The notes below the pieces were generated by a model. It searched no databases. It was not told where the DNA came from and was given only the letters and a program-made list of their open reading frames with translations. The translations under genes and the position numbers were made by a program. Positions 27,153-36,047 of a stretch of DNA of 64,000 nucleotides are shown here, one piece after another (position 1 is the stretch's first letter; each line of letters begins with the position of its first letter). The stretch is from the NCBI RefSeq assembly GCF_016918935.1, contig NZ_JAFFOB010000014.1, positions 62,001 to 126,000 of the forward strand, written 5' to 3'. This stretch comes from Roseitranquillus sediminis. GTDB taxonomy: Bacteria > Pseudomonadota > Alphaproteobacteria > Rhodobacterales > Rhodobacteraceae.

Positions 27153-28685
27153 CTACTGCGCCGCGCGAGCGCCGCGGGCCGGCATCCCGAACTTCTCCGC
27201 GAGGTAGGCGAGATAAGCCGACGGATCGGACGCCTCGTGCCCGATCTCCGCGAGGATCTCCGCCCGGCTACGCGAGCGGGCGTGACACCAGACCAGTTCC
27301 CGCAGTTCGGCGCGGAGGGGCGCAGTGTCACCCGCGAGCAGCGCCTGCCGGACCTCGGGCCGCTCGGCGTCGAGATGCGCCATGATCTGCACCGCGGTCA
27401 CGTTGCCGATGGTGTAGGTCGGAAACGAGCCGATATAGCCCGAGGACCAGTGCACGTCCTGCAGGCAGCCGAGCCCGTCGTGCGGCACCTCCAGCCCCAA
27501 GTCCCGCCGCATCGCCTCGTTCCAGACCTCGGGCACGTCGGCGACGGCGAGCGAGCCATCCATCAGCGCCATCTCGATCTGCACCCTCAGCATGATGTGG
27601 AGGTCGTAAGTCAGCTCGTCCGCCTCGACTCTGACGAGGCCCGGCTCGACCCGATTCACGGCGGCCACGAACTCCTCCTCCGCCACGTCAGCGAGCTGCT
27701 CGGGGAAAGTGTCGCGCAGGCGCGAGTAGTGCACGCTCCAGAACGCGGGCGACCGGCCCACGTGGTTCTCCAGCAGGCGCGACTGACTCTCGTGCATGCC
27801 GAAGCTCGACCCCGCCACCGCGTAGAAGGTGAGCATGTCGGTGGTGTGCGCGCTGCGGTCGAACGCTGGGTCCGCTCCCTGCTCGTAGAGGGCGTGGCCG
27901 GTCTCGTGGATCGTACCGAATATCGCCATCGGCAGGTAGTTACGCGACCAACGCGAGGTAATGCGGACGTCGTTGCGGGTGAAGCTGATCTCGAACGGAT
28001 GCACCGTCGTGTCGAGGCGGCCGCGACGGGTGTCGTAGCCGAGGAGCCGGGCGGTCTCGGCGCAGAACGCCTGCTGCGCCGCCTCGGGATAGTCGCGGTA
28101 GAGGAAGTCGGTTCGAGGCCGGGGCCGGCCAAGCGCGTGGTCGAGTATCGGCAGGATGCCCGTCCGCAGCCGGTCGAAGAGGCGCCCGAGCGATGCCGCG
28201 GTCTCACCCGGCTCGAAGGCGTGAACCATCGCGTCGTAGGGATGTTCGTCGTAGCCCAGTGCCTCAGCCTGCTGCCGGGCGAGCGCCACAACCCGCTCGA
28301 GATATGGGCGGAAGACGGAGAAGTCGCCGGCGGCGCGTGCTTCGGCCCAGGCGGCGGCGGCGAGCGCGCTGTGCTCGGCCTGCGCGCGCAGGAGCTCCGG
28401 CGAAAGGCGCGCGTGCCGCTCGATCGCTTCCCTCACGGCCTCGGCCGCCCGGCGCTCCGGGTCGGCGGGATCACGTCCCTCGGTCGCGGCCAGCGTCGCA
28501 TCGACGGCGCGGCGCATGCCGTCGTCGAGGATCATGTCGCGGGCGAGGCCCTTCAGCGTCGCGACCTGGTGCCCGCGCGTCGCGGCGCCGCCCGGCGGCA
28601 TCATCGTCCGCGAGTCCCAGACCAGCGTGTTCACAGCGCAGAGCACGTCGTTCAGTCGCGCAACGCGGGTGGCGAGATTGCTCAT
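27153..28685 (-). CDS. M32-family metallocarboxypeptidase (thermostable carboxypeptidase 1-like)
   Basis: Removes C-terminal residues from peptides, in the cytoplasm. The 510-aa protein carries the zinc motif HETGHALYEQG with the downstream third ligand in MHESQSRLLENHVGRS, and the M32 signatures DVRITSRW and SGYIGSFPTYTIGNV. ATG 28685 overlaps the upstream ATPase stop by 4 nt. It is the last gene of the peptide-transporter operon, which makes imported peptides its likely substrates. Confidence 0.93.
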   Translation of the reverse strand: MSNLATRVARLNDVLCAVNTLVWDSRTMMPPGGAATRGHQVATLKGLARDMILDDGMRRAVDATLAATEGRDPADPERRAAEAVREAIERHARLSPELLRAQAEHSALAAAAWAEARAAGDFSVFRPYLERVVALARQQAEALGYDEHPYDAMVHAFEPGETAASLGRLFDRLRTGILPILDHALGRPRPRTDFLYRDYPEAAQQAFCAETARLLGYDTRRGRLDTTVHPFEISFTRNDVRITSRWSRNYLPMAIFGTIHETGHALYEQGADPAFDRSAHTTDMLTFYAVAGSSFGMHESQSRLLENHVGRSPAFWSVHYSRLRDTFPEQLADVAEEEFVAAVNRVEPGLVRVEADELTYDLHIMLRVQIEMALMDGSLAVADVPEVWNEAMRRDLGLEVPHDGLGCLQDVHWSSGYIGSFPTYTIGNVTAVQIMAHLDAERPEVRQALLAGDTAPLRAELRELVWCHARSRSRAEILAEIGHEASDPSAYLAYLAEKFGMPARGARAAQ

Positions 28686-29698
28686 GCCGCCTCCTTCAGT
28701 CCGACGCCGCCGTCGTTGAGATGGCAGGCGACGGTGCGGCCGGGGCCCGACGCCGTGAGCCGCGGCACCTCGGCACGGCAGCGAGGACCGGCGAAGGGAC
28801 AGCGGGGGTGGAACGCGCAACCCGGCGGCGGGTCGATGGGCGACGGGATTTCGCCCTCGATCGGCCGGAAGGCGCGGCGCCCGGTGCCGAGTGTCGGGAC
28901 CGAGGCGAAGAGCGCCTGCGTGTAGGGGTGCTTCGGTGCCGCGTAAAGCTGCTCGGCGGGCGAGAGCTCCACGATCCGCCCGAGATACATGATGGCGACC
29001 CGGTCGCAGACATGGCGCACGACGGACAGGTCGTGGCTGATGAAGAGCGCGGTAAGCCCGAGGTCGCGGCGGAGGTCGAGGAAGAGGTTCAGCACCTGCG
29101 CCTGGATCGAAACGTCGAGCGAGGCGACGGCTTCGTCGAGGACCAAGAGGTCGGGCTGCATCGCCAGCGCGCGGGCGATAGCGATCCGCTGCCGCTGACC
29201 GCCCGAGAACTGGTGCGGGAAGCGATCGGCGTAGGCGCCCTCGAGGCCGACCTGTTCCAGCAGCGCACGCGTGCGGGCGCGAACGTCGGAGGCCGGGACG
29301 AGCCGGTGGATGCGTGGACCCTCGGAGATGGTCTCGCCCACCTTCATCCGCGGGTTGAGGCTCGCGAACGGGTCCTGGTGGATCATCTGGACGCGCGTGG
29401 TCAGTTTGTCGACATGGTCGTCACGCCCGCGCGCCACCGGCTCGCCGTCGAGCCTGACTGTGCCCTCCGTCGGCGCGTAGATGCCTGACACGATGCGGCC
29501 AAGCGTCGACTTTCCACAGCCAGACTCGCCGACCATGCCCAACACCTCTCCCCGTGCGACCTCGAAGGTGACATCCGTGACGGCATGAACCGTGCCTCCG
29601 GCCCGCCGGTTGCCAAGGCCCGCCGTCAGCTTGTCGATGAGCGTCGCCTTCAGCGGAAACCGCTTCGAGACGCGATCGACGGTCAGGAGCGGGCTCAT
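28682..29698 (-). CDS. Oligopeptide/dipeptide-type ABC transporter ATP-binding protein (DppF/OppF-like)
   Basis: A 338-aa ATPase. Walker A is [20 protein letters not shown], the signature is [17 protein letters not shown], Walker B is [13 protein letters not shown], and the oligopeptide C-terminal domain has [19 protein letters not shown], whose cysteines are of the Fe-S type known in Opp/Dpp ATPases. ATG 29698 is chosen for its 4-nt overlap with the upstream ATPase; the frame is open further but only over that gene. It pairs with the 29695-30660 ATPase. Confidence 0.92.
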   Translation of the reverse strand: MSPLLTVDRVSKRFPLKATLIDKLTAGLGNRRAGGTVHAVTDVTFEVARGEVLGMVGESGCGKSTLGRIVSGIYAPTEGTVRLDGEPVARGRDDHVDKLTTRVQMIHQDPFASLNPRMKVGETISEGPRIHRLVPASDVRARTRALLEQVGLEGAYADRFPHQFSGGQRQRIAIARALAMQPDLLVLDEAVASLDVSIQAQVLNLFLDLRRDLGLTALFISHDLSVVRHVCDRVAIMYLGRIVELSPAEQLYAAPKHPYTQALFASVPTLGTGRRAFRPIEGEIPSPIDPPPGCAFHPRCPFAGPRCRAEVPRLTASGPGRTVACHLNDGGVGLKEAA

Positions 29699-30660
29699 GC
29701 GGCCTCCAGCGGATGATGGCAGAGAGCGGTATGGCCGCCGAAGCGCGCGACCGGCGGCTCGGTCGTACAGACCTCCGTCGCGCGCGGACACCGGTTGCGG
29801 AACGGGCAGCCCGACGGCAGCCGCGAGAGCTGCGGCGTCGATCCCGGGATTTGCGGCAGGTGGGTGCCTGGCGCGTGCTGACCGGGCACCGAGTCGAGGA
29901 GCCCCCGCGTGTAGGGGTGGCGGGGCCGGGCGATCACGTCCTCGGCCGTGCCGCGCTCGACGATCCGGCCGGCGTACATCACGCAGATGTCGTCGGCGAG
30001 CGACGAGACGACGGCGAGGTCGTGCGTCACCCAGACGATGGCGGTGCGGGTCTCGTCGGCGAGGCGGCGCACTTCGGCCAGGATCTGGCCCTGGATCGAC
30101 ACGTCGAGCGCCGTCGTGGGCTCGTCGGCGATGATGACGGCGGGCCGGTGGAGCAGCGCGATCGCGATCGCCACCCGCTGGCGCATCCCGCCGGAAAGCT
30201 GGTGCGGGTAGGCCGAGAGCCGCTCCTCGGGCGAGGGGATGCCGACCTTGGCAAGCGCGTCGCGGGACCGCGCCAGCGCCTGCCGCTTGTTCATTCGCTC
30301 GTGCACGCGGACGGCCATCGACATCTGGTCGCCGATCCGGAGCACCGGGTTCAGCGTCATCATCGGGTCCTGGAACACCATCGAGACCTTGCGCCCGCGC
30401 ATCGAGCGCAGCTGGCCTGGCGGCATGGCGCGCAAGTCCGTTCCCTCCACCAGCACGCGGCCGTCGGTGATCCGTCCGGGCTCCTCGATCAGGCCGAGGA
30501 TCGAGAAGCCGGTGACGGACTTGCCCGATCCGCTCTCGCCGACGAGGCCCATGATGCGGCCGGGTTCGACCGAAAAGCTCACGTCGTTGACGGCGGTGAC
30601 GGTGCCCGCGCGAGTGTCGAAACGGGTGGTCAGACCCTGGACGTCGAGCGCGGCGTTCAT
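29695..30660 (-). CDS. Oligopeptide/dipeptide-type ABC transporter ATP-binding protein (DppD/OppD-like)
   Basis: A 321-aa ATPase. Walker A is GESGSGKSVTGFSILGL, the signature is LSGGMRQRVAIAIALLH, and Walker B is VIIADEPTTALDV. The oligopeptide-type C-terminus has CPFRNRCPRATEVC. It overlaps the permease gene upstream and the second ATPase downstream by 4 nt each. Confidence 0.92.
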   Translation of the reverse strand: MNAALDVQGLTTRFDTRAGTVTAVNDVSFSVEPGRIMGLVGESGSGKSVTGFSILGLIEEPGRITDGRVLVEGTDLRAMPPGQLRSMRGRKVSMVFQDPMMTLNPVLRIGDQMSMAVRVHERMNKRQALARSRDALAKVGIPSPEERLSAYPHQLSGGMRQRVAIAIALLHRPAVIIADEPTTALDVSIQGQILAEVRRLADETRTAIVWVTHDLAVVSSLADDICVMYAGRIVERGTAEDVIARPRHPYTRGLLDSVPGQHAPGTHLPQIPGSTPQLSRLPSGCPFRNRCPRATEVCTTEPPVARFGGHTALCHHPLEAA

Positions 30661-31595
30661 CGGCTGCGCCTCGGGTCGAGGACGGTGCGGACCTGATCGC
30701 CGACGAGGTTGATGGCGACGACGGTGACCATCAGGAAGAGGCCCGGATAGATCGACAGCCAGTAGCGGTCGGAGTGGATGTACTTGAACCCGTTCGAGAT
30801 GAGCGAGCCGAGCGACGGCTCGGTCAGCGGCAGGCCGACGCCAAGGAACGACAGTGTCGCCTCGAGCGCGATGGCCGAGGCGACCTGCACCGTCGCCACG
30901 ACGATGAGCGGCGGCAGGACGTTCGGCAGGAGGTGGCGGAAAAGCACGCGGCGCGTCGGCAGGGGAGTCGAGCGCGCGGCCTCGATGTAGTCCTTGCCGC
31001 GCTCGACCGTCGCCGCGCCATGGGTGGTGCGGGCGAAATAGGCGTACTGCGCGACGACAAGGGCCAGGATGATCTGCACCACTCCCTGCCCCAGCATCGC
31101 AACGAGCACCAGCGCGAGCAGGATCGCCGGCATCGAGAGTTGCAGGTCGACGATGCGCATCAGCAGCGACTCGACGCGGCCGCCGAAATAGGCCGCCGTC
31201 AGGCCCACGCAGATGCCGATGGCAAGCGCCAGCGCGCCGGCGGAGACGCCGATCGTGAAGCTCGTGCGCAGGCCGTAGAAGATGGCCGACAGCATGTCGC
31301 GCCCTGCGTTGTCGGTGCCGAGGATGTGCACGTAGCCGCCGGTGCCAGTTTCGCCCGGCGTTAGGAATGCGTCCATCCAGTCCAGCGACGCCATGTCGTA
31401 GGGGTTCTGCGGTGCAACGAGCGGCGCGCCAAATGACACGGCCAGCAGCGCGACGATGACGATCAGTGCGCCGACGGCGACCCAGGAGCGGCGGAAGTCG
31501 GCCCAGAAGTTCCTGAGGCGGGTAGCGCGCGTCTCGATTGGCGCGGCGGAGGGAACGGCGAGCGTCTCGCCCGTGGTGGTGGCGACGTCGCTCAT
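30657..31595 (-). CDS. Oligopeptide/dipeptide-type ABC transporter permease (DppC/OppC-like)
   Basis: A 312-aa inner-membrane permease. A cytoplasmic N-terminus of about 35 residues precedes the first helix (VAVGALIVIVALLAVSFGAP). The OppC core includes LGTDNAGRDMLSAIFYGLR and the EAA-type loop YIEAARSTPLPTRRVLFRHL. Overlaps of 4 nt on both sides tie it to the operon. Confidence 0.92.
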   Translation of the reverse strand: MSDVATTTGETLAVPSAAPIETRATRLRNFWADFRRSWVAVGALIVIVALLAVSFGAPLVAPQNPYDMASLDWMDAFLTPGETGTGGYVHILGTDNAGRDMLSAIFYGLRTSFTIGVSAGALALAIGICVGLTAAYFGGRVESLLMRIVDLQLSMPAILLALVLVAMLGQGVVQIILALVVAQYAYFARTTHGAATVERGKDYIEAARSTPLPTRRVLFRHLLPNVLPPLIVVATVQVASAIALEATLSFLGVGLPLTEPSLGSLISNGFKYIHSDRYWLSIYPGLFLMVTVVAINLVGDQVRTVLDPRRSR

Positions 31596-32566
31596 CGCGA
31601 ACCTCCCAAGCGCACGCGCGGGTCGAGCCGGGCGTAGACGACGTCGACGGTGAAGTTGATCAGCACGAAGAGGATCACCACCAGGATCAGGTACGTGACC
31701 ATCACCGGCCGGTCGAGCTGCAGGATCGAGTCGATGATGAGCTTGCCGACGCCGGGCCAGGTGAACACCGTCTCGGTCACCACCGCGAAGGCGAGGGTCG
31801 AGCCGAGTTCGAGCCCGAAGACGGTGACGATCGGGATCGAGATGTTGCGCAGGATGTGGCTGAAGACGATCTGCCGGTCAGTCAGCCCCTGCGCACGGGC
31901 GAACTTGACGTAGTCGGTCTGCATCGCCTCGACCATGCCGGCGCGGGTCAGGCGGATCAGCAGGCCCATCTTGAAGAGCGAAAGGTTGATCGCCGGCAGG
32001 ATCACGTGGCTCCAGCCGTTGGCGGTGGCGAGCGAGGTCGGAATGCCGAGGATCGTGCCCACCTCGCCCCGGCCGCCGGAGGGCAGCCAGCCGAGCTCGA
32101 CCGCGAAGGCCATGATGAGGAGCATCCCGATCCAGAAGGTCGGGACGGAAAAGCCGAGCACAGAGAGCGCCATGATCGCCTTGGCGCCGGCGCTGTCGGG
32201 TTTGTAGCCGGCGTAAATGCCAGCGGGGATGCCGATGACGGTCGCAATGGCTACTGCCACCAGCACGAGTTCCAGCGTGGCGGGCAGGCGCGAGAAGACG
32301 AGGCCGACGACGGAAGTGTTGTAGACCATCGAGCGGCCGAGATCGCCCTCGGCCACGTTGCCGAGGAAGCTCAGGTACTGGCGCCAGAGCGGCTGGTCGA
32401 GGCCGTATTGGCGGATCAGGTTCTCCCGGATTTCGGCCGTCGCGCCGGGGTCGATCATCACGTCGATCGGATTGCCGATCGCGTAGACACCGACGAAGAC
32501 GACGACAGACATCACGAAGACGACGACAATCGCCTGGATCAGCCGGCTGACGATGAATCCGAGCAT
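31592..32566 (-). CDS. Oligopeptide/dipeptide-type ABC transporter permease (DppB/OppB-like)
   Basis: A 324-aa permease with the DppB layout: N-terminal helix (MLGFIVSRLIQAIVVVFVMS), a periplasmic segment with YGLDQPLWRQYLSFLGNV, and the EAA loop around YVKFARAQGLTDRQIVFSHI. The 52-nt gap to the binding-protein gene contains a stable hairpin; the downstream permease overlaps by 4 nt. Confidence 0.92.
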   Translation of the reverse strand: MLGFIVSRLIQAIVVVFVMSVVVFVGVYAIGNPIDVMIDPGATAEIRENLIRQYGLDQPLWRQYLSFLGNVAEGDLGRSMVYNTSVVGLVFSRLPATLELVLVAVAIATVIGIPAGIYAGYKPDSAGAKAIMALSVLGFSVPTFWIGMLLIMAFAVELGWLPSGGRGEVGTILGIPTSLATANGWSHVILPAINLSLFKMGLLIRLTRAGMVEAMQTDYVKFARAQGLTDRQIVFSHILRNISIPIVTVFGLELGSTLAFAVVTETVFTWPGVGKLIIDSILQLDRPVMVTYLILVVILFVLINFTVDVVYARLDPRVRLGGSR

Positions 32567-32588
32567 GAAACCTCGTGTCGCGTGGAAA

Positions 32589-32610
32589 GGGCGCCCCCTG
32601 CGGGGCGCCC
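32589..32610 (-). terminator. Intra-operon hairpin after the peptide-binding protein gene
   Basis: GGGCGCCCC / GGGGCGCCC (32589-32597 and 32602-32610) is a perfect 9-bp stem with a CTGC loop, starting 7 nt after the binding-protein stop. No T-run follows toward the permease. It probably protects the binding-protein mRNA or partly stops transcription, giving excess binding protein. Confidence 0.7.
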
Positions 32611-32617
32611 CGATTGA

Positions 32618-34195
32618 TTACTGCGCTTCGGCGGGCGCGATCTCGTAGGCGCGCGTCTCCTGGTCGATGCGCGGCGTGAACTCCAGCGTGTCGGCGTCGG
32701 CCGCCCAGACGGTCTGGAGGATAACGGTCGGGATCAGCGCCCGATCCTCCATCGCGATGCGCGAGGCTTCTTCGTAGATCCCGCGGCGCTCCTCCTCGTC
32801 GAGGGTCTGGGTGCCGCGGACGAAGACCTCGTCGAACTCGGGGTTCGAGTAGCCGGTGCGGTTGAAGTTGCCGAAGCCCTTCTCGGGGTCCTTGCTGTGG
32901 ACCATTGCGCCGTAGGTGTAGGCGGCCTCCCCCGTCAGCGTGCCCCAGGCCGACATCGCCATCGTGTATTCCTCGTTGGCCGCGGCCGGGAAGAACACGG
33001 TGCCGTTCAGCGCCTGCGCGTTGACGGTCAGCCCGAGGCGCGACCACATCTGCGCCAGCGCCTCGCAGACGACGGCGTCGCCCGGCACACGGTTGTTCGT
33101 GCAGGTGAAGTCCACCTCGAACCCGTCCGGATAGCCCGCCTCCTCGAGCAGCGCCTTGGCCTGCTCCAGATCGTACTCCGGCTGGGGCAGTTCGTCGGTG
33201 TAGCCGAAGAAGCCCTCGGGCATCAGCTGGTTCGCCGGCGTGCCCAGCCCCTCGAGCACCACGTTCACCAGCACGTCGCGGTTGATGGCGAGGTCGAGCG
33301 CCTTGCGCACGCGCAGATCCTGCAGCGGATTACCCTCGACTTCCTCGCCGTTGACCGTAATCGGCTGCGGCTCCTCGTCCTTCACCGAAGGCTGAATGTT
33401 GAGGATGTAGACCGAGTCCGAGATGAAGGTCTCGATCTCCGGGTTGCCCTGCATCGACAGGTAATCCGTCGCGGGGACGTAGTTGATGAGATCCACCTGC
33501 CCCGAGAGCAGTGCCGCGACGCGTGCGGCGTCATCGGGGATCTCCTTGCGCACGACGCGCTCCCACGCCGGCTGCTCGCCCCAGTAGTCCTCGTAGCGCT
33601 CGAGCACCAGGTCGCCCTTCGGCTCCCACGAGACGAAGCGGTAGGGGCCGGTGCCGATCGCCGCCTCGCCCGCATTGAATTCCTCGTTGCCGACGTCGGT
33701 GCCGGTCTCGGCAGGCACGACGAAGAGGCGGGTGAAGTCGTTAGGCAGCGCCGGCGCGATCCCTTTCGTCTTCACGCGGATCGTATGGTCGTCGACGATC
33801 TCGACCGAGTCGACGTACTTGGTGTAGAGCGTCATCGACATCGGGCCGGTGACGGCGGGGATGCGCTCGATGGAGGCTTTGGCGTCCTCGGCGGTGAAAT
33901 CCGACCCGTCGTGAAAGGTCACGCCCTCGCGCAGCTTGAATTCCCAAGTGGTGTCGTCGATCGGCTCCCAGCTCGTGGCGAGGCCGGGCTTGAGCTGTAG
34001 CGTCTCGTCGACATCGACCAGCGTGTCGTAGATGTGGCGCAGGGCCTCGGCCTGGCTGCCGAGCGTCGACCAGTGCGGGTCGATCGAATCGGGGCCGGCG
34101 CGGAGGCCGATGACCAGTTCCTGCGAGAATGCGGCCGGCGCTGCTGCCGTCAGCGCGGCCACGGCGAGGCCCGTCTTGAGTACCTGCTTGAGCAT
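32618..34195 (-). CDS. Periplasmic substrate-binding protein, SBP family 5 (peptide/nickel/opine type)
   Basis: A 525-aa family 5 binding protein. A Sec signal peptide (MLKQVLKTGLAVAALTAAAP, cut after AFS) precedes the family start VIGLRAGPDSIDPHWSTLGS. The conserved WEFKLREGVTFHDGSDFTAE block follows. ATG 34195 is chosen because AGGAGGGG lies at 34200-34207 and the signal peptide begins there. It is the first gene of the leftward operon and diverges from the GntR-type regulator. Ligands of this family range from peptides to sugars, so the substrate is inferred only from the neighbouring hydrolases. Confidence 0.93.
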   Translation of the reverse strand: MLKQVLKTGLAVAALTAAAPAAFSQELVIGLRAGPDSIDPHWSTLGSQAEALRHIYDTLVDVDETLQLKPGLATSWEPIDDTTWEFKLREGVTFHDGSDFTAEDAKASIERIPAVTGPMSMTLYTKYVDSVEIVDDHTIRVKTKGIAPALPNDFTRLFVVPAETGTDVGNEEFNAGEAAIGTGPYRFVSWEPKGDLVLERYEDYWGEQPAWERVVRKEIPDDAARVAALLSGQVDLINYVPATDYLSMQGNPEIETFISDSVYILNIQPSVKDEEPQPITVNGEEVEGNPLQDLRVRKALDLAINRDVLVNVVLEGLGTPANQLMPEGFFGYTDELPQPEYDLEQAKALLEEAGYPDGFEVDFTCTNNRVPGDAVVCEALAQMWSRLGLTVNAQALNGTVFFPAAANEEYTMAMSAWGTLTGEAAYTYGAMVHSKDPEKGFGNFNRTGYSNPEFDEVFVRGTQTLDEEERRGIYEEASRIAMEDRALIPTVILQTVWAADADTLEFTPRIDQETRAYEIAPAEAQ

Positions 34196-34224
34196 GTGTC
34201 CCCTCCTGTTGATGTTACACTCGG

Positions 34225-34243
34225 CTGTCACACTACTGGACAG
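34225..34243. promoter_or_regulatory. Possible operator in the divergent SBP-GntR intergenic region
   Basis: CTGTC-N9-GACAG is a perfect 5-bp inverted repeat with ends 19 bp apart, in the 155-bp region between the divergent binding-protein and regulator genes. It lies 29 bp before the binding-protein start. Arms are short, so chance occurrence is possible. Confidence 0.3.
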
Positions 34244-34350
34244 ATTCCGCTATCGGTCAAGCCGTGACGTGGCAATTTCTTCTCCAGCAGGGCCTGCGCC
34301 GCCCAATAAACGTGCTTGAGCGCCGGAATGTTATTCTGCATTGATACGGA

Positions 34351-35349
34351 ATGATGGTCACCGGTCAGGAGCATGATGACGCTTTCGCCCGCCTCGCGCT
34401 GGCGATCGACAAGGCGTCGTCGGTGCCGGTTTCGGTCCAGCTGCGCGGTGCGCTGGAATACGGGATCGCCTCCGGAGACATAGCGCCAGGCACGCGTCTG
34501 CCTTCGGTGCGCGGCCTGGCGGGCCGGCTCGGCATGTCGCCTGTCACCGTGAGCCACGTCTACGCCGCCTTGCAAGAGGCGGGGCACGTCGAAGGGCGGG
34601 TCGGCGCCGGAACCTTCGTCGCGGACGGCGGGGTGTCGCACCAGCATGCGGCCCGGCTGCGCGAGATCCGGCGCCGGATCGACGAACTCGTGAGACTGGG
34701 CGGGGAGGCCGGGCTGTCGCGGGCCGAACTCGCCTACCGCATCTCCGCGGCCGCCGAACCACGGCGCGTCCGACTGCTGATGCTGGGGACGTTCCACGAC
34801 GCGACCGAGGCCTATGCGCGCGAGATCCGGCCGCACCTGCGCGCCGACGACGTCATCCTGGCTCGCACGACGGAGGAGTTGGCGAAGGAGGTGCCGCAGG
34901 ACGTGGACCTCGTCGTGACGCCGCGTACGCTGCGGGCCGAGGCGGAGGCGCATTTTCCGTCGATCCCCGTCGTCGGGCTGACGCTGATCCCGAATGAGGC
35001 GACGCGGGTCGCGCTGGCGACGATCCCGCCACAGGCGCAGGTGGTGGCGGTGTCCTACTTCCCGAACTTCCTGCCGGTGATGCGGGCGGGGATCATGCGC
35101 TTCGCTCCCCACGTCACGCGAGTCACCGGCGCCGTACGGCTCGATGAGGGTCTGGCGGACCTGCTCGCGGGCGCCGACGTCGTGATCCATTCGACAGGGG
35201 CGGAGTATCTGCGCCGCGACCTGCGCCCTGACCAGACCGTTATCGAGTACCGGCACACGCCGGACAGTCACGCCATCGAGACCGACCTGCTTCCGGCGAT
35301 CGACGCCTGTCGCGGACGGCACCGGCAACGAGAGGAACAGACGCAGTGA
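34351..35349 (+). CDS. GntR-type winged-helix regulator with a large non-standard effector domain
   Basis: A 332-aa protein. Residues about 20-88 are a GntR winged helix (PGTRLPSVRGLAGRLGMSPV, TVSHVYAALQEAGHVEG, GAGTFV). Residues about 135-320 are neither an FCD, UTRA nor aminotransferase domain. They alternate strands and helices (VRLLMLGTFHDATEAYAREI, VDLVVTPRTL, VVAVSYFPNFLPVMRAGIMR), suggesting a two-lobed periplasmic-binding-like or PrpR-N-like sensor. ATG 34351 is followed by a second ATG at 34354. It diverges from the transporter and its stop overlaps the next gene (GTGA), so it probably senses the imported compound and controls both arms. Confidence 0.8.
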   Translation: MMVTGQEHDDAFARLALAIDKASSVPVSVQLRGALEYGIASGDIAPGTRLPSVRGLAGRLGMSPVTVSHVYAALQEAGHVEGRVGAGTFVADGGVSHQHAARLREIRRRIDELVRLGGEAGLSRAELAYRISAAAEPRRVRLLMLGTFHDATEAYAREIRPHLRADDVILARTTEELAKEVPQDVDLVVTPRTLRAEAEAHFPSIPVVGLTLIPNEATRVALATIPPQAQVVAVSYFPNFLPVMRAGIMRFAPHVTRVTGAVRLDEGLADLLAGADVVIHSTGAEYLRRDLRPDQTVIEYRHTPDSHAIETDLLPAIDACRGRHRQREEQTQ

Positions 35350-36047
35350 GGATCGGCGAAAGCAACTGGTTCGAGATCGAGAAGTACCTTGAGCATGACG
35401 ACCGGTGCGTGCTGCCGCTTGGGTCGACGGAGCAGCATGCGTACCTGTCGCTCTCCGTCGACTCGATCCTGTCGGAGAAGGTCGCGGCCGACGCGGCCGA
35501 GCCGCTGGGCGTGCCGGTCTTTCCAGCGGTCGCCTACGGCCTGACACCCTATTTCCTTGGGTTTCCCGGCACCGTGTCGCTGAAGCTCGCGACCTACGCG
35601 GCGCTGGTGCGCGACATCCTCGACAGCCTCTACGCCAACGGCTTTCGCCGGGTCCTGATCGTCAACGGCCACGGCGGCAACAGTCCGGTTCAGCCGGTGA
35701 CGATGGAATGGATGGAGGCGCACGAGGGAACCCGTTGCCGCTTCCACGACTGGTGGAAGGCGCCAAAGACGTGGGCCGCGGTGCAGGAGATCGACCCGGT
35801 CGCCAGCCACGCCTCGTGGATGGAGAACTTCCCGTGGACCCGCCTCCCCGGCCGTCAGCTACCCACCGAGCAGAAGCCTTTTGTCCCCTTCGACCGCCTG
35901 CGCGACCGCAACGCAGCGGCGGTGCGCGAGCTGATCGGCGACGGCAACTACGGCGGCGTATACCAGAAGCCCGACGCCGACACCGACCGCCTCTGGTCCG
36001 TCGCCGTCGAGGAGACGCGCGCCCTGCTGGAGGGTGACTGGGCATGA
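35346..36047 (+). CDS. Creatininase-family amidohydrolase
   Basis: A 233-aa metal-dependent amidohydrolase of the creatininase fold. Conserved features are VLPLGSTEQHAYLSLSVDS with Glu and His metal ligands, VAYGLTPYFLGFPGTVSL, and the loop LIVNGHGGNSPVQ. Known members open creatinine, formamidopyrimidine or other cyclic amides. GTG 35346 overlaps the regulator stop by 4 nt; the product overlaps the next gene by 4 nt. Substrate is not deducible; it is probably a ring amide from the imported compound. Confidence 0.88.
   Translation: MRIGESNWFEIEKYLEHDDRCVLPLGSTEQHAYLSLSVDSILSEKVAADAAEPLGVPVFPAVAYGLTPYFLGFPGTVSLKLATYAALVRDILDSLYANGFRRVLIVNGHGGNSPVQPVTMEWMEAHEGTRCRFHDWWKAPKTWAAVQEIDPVASHASWMENFPWTRLPGRQLPTEQKPFVPFDRLRDRNAAAVRELIGDGNYGGVYQKPDADTDRLWSVAVEETRALLEGDWA

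Noticed and set aside
26622-28925. 767-codon plus-strand open frame
   Set aside because: It spans the antisense of secG and the M32 gene. Both minus-strand proteins are clearly recognised.
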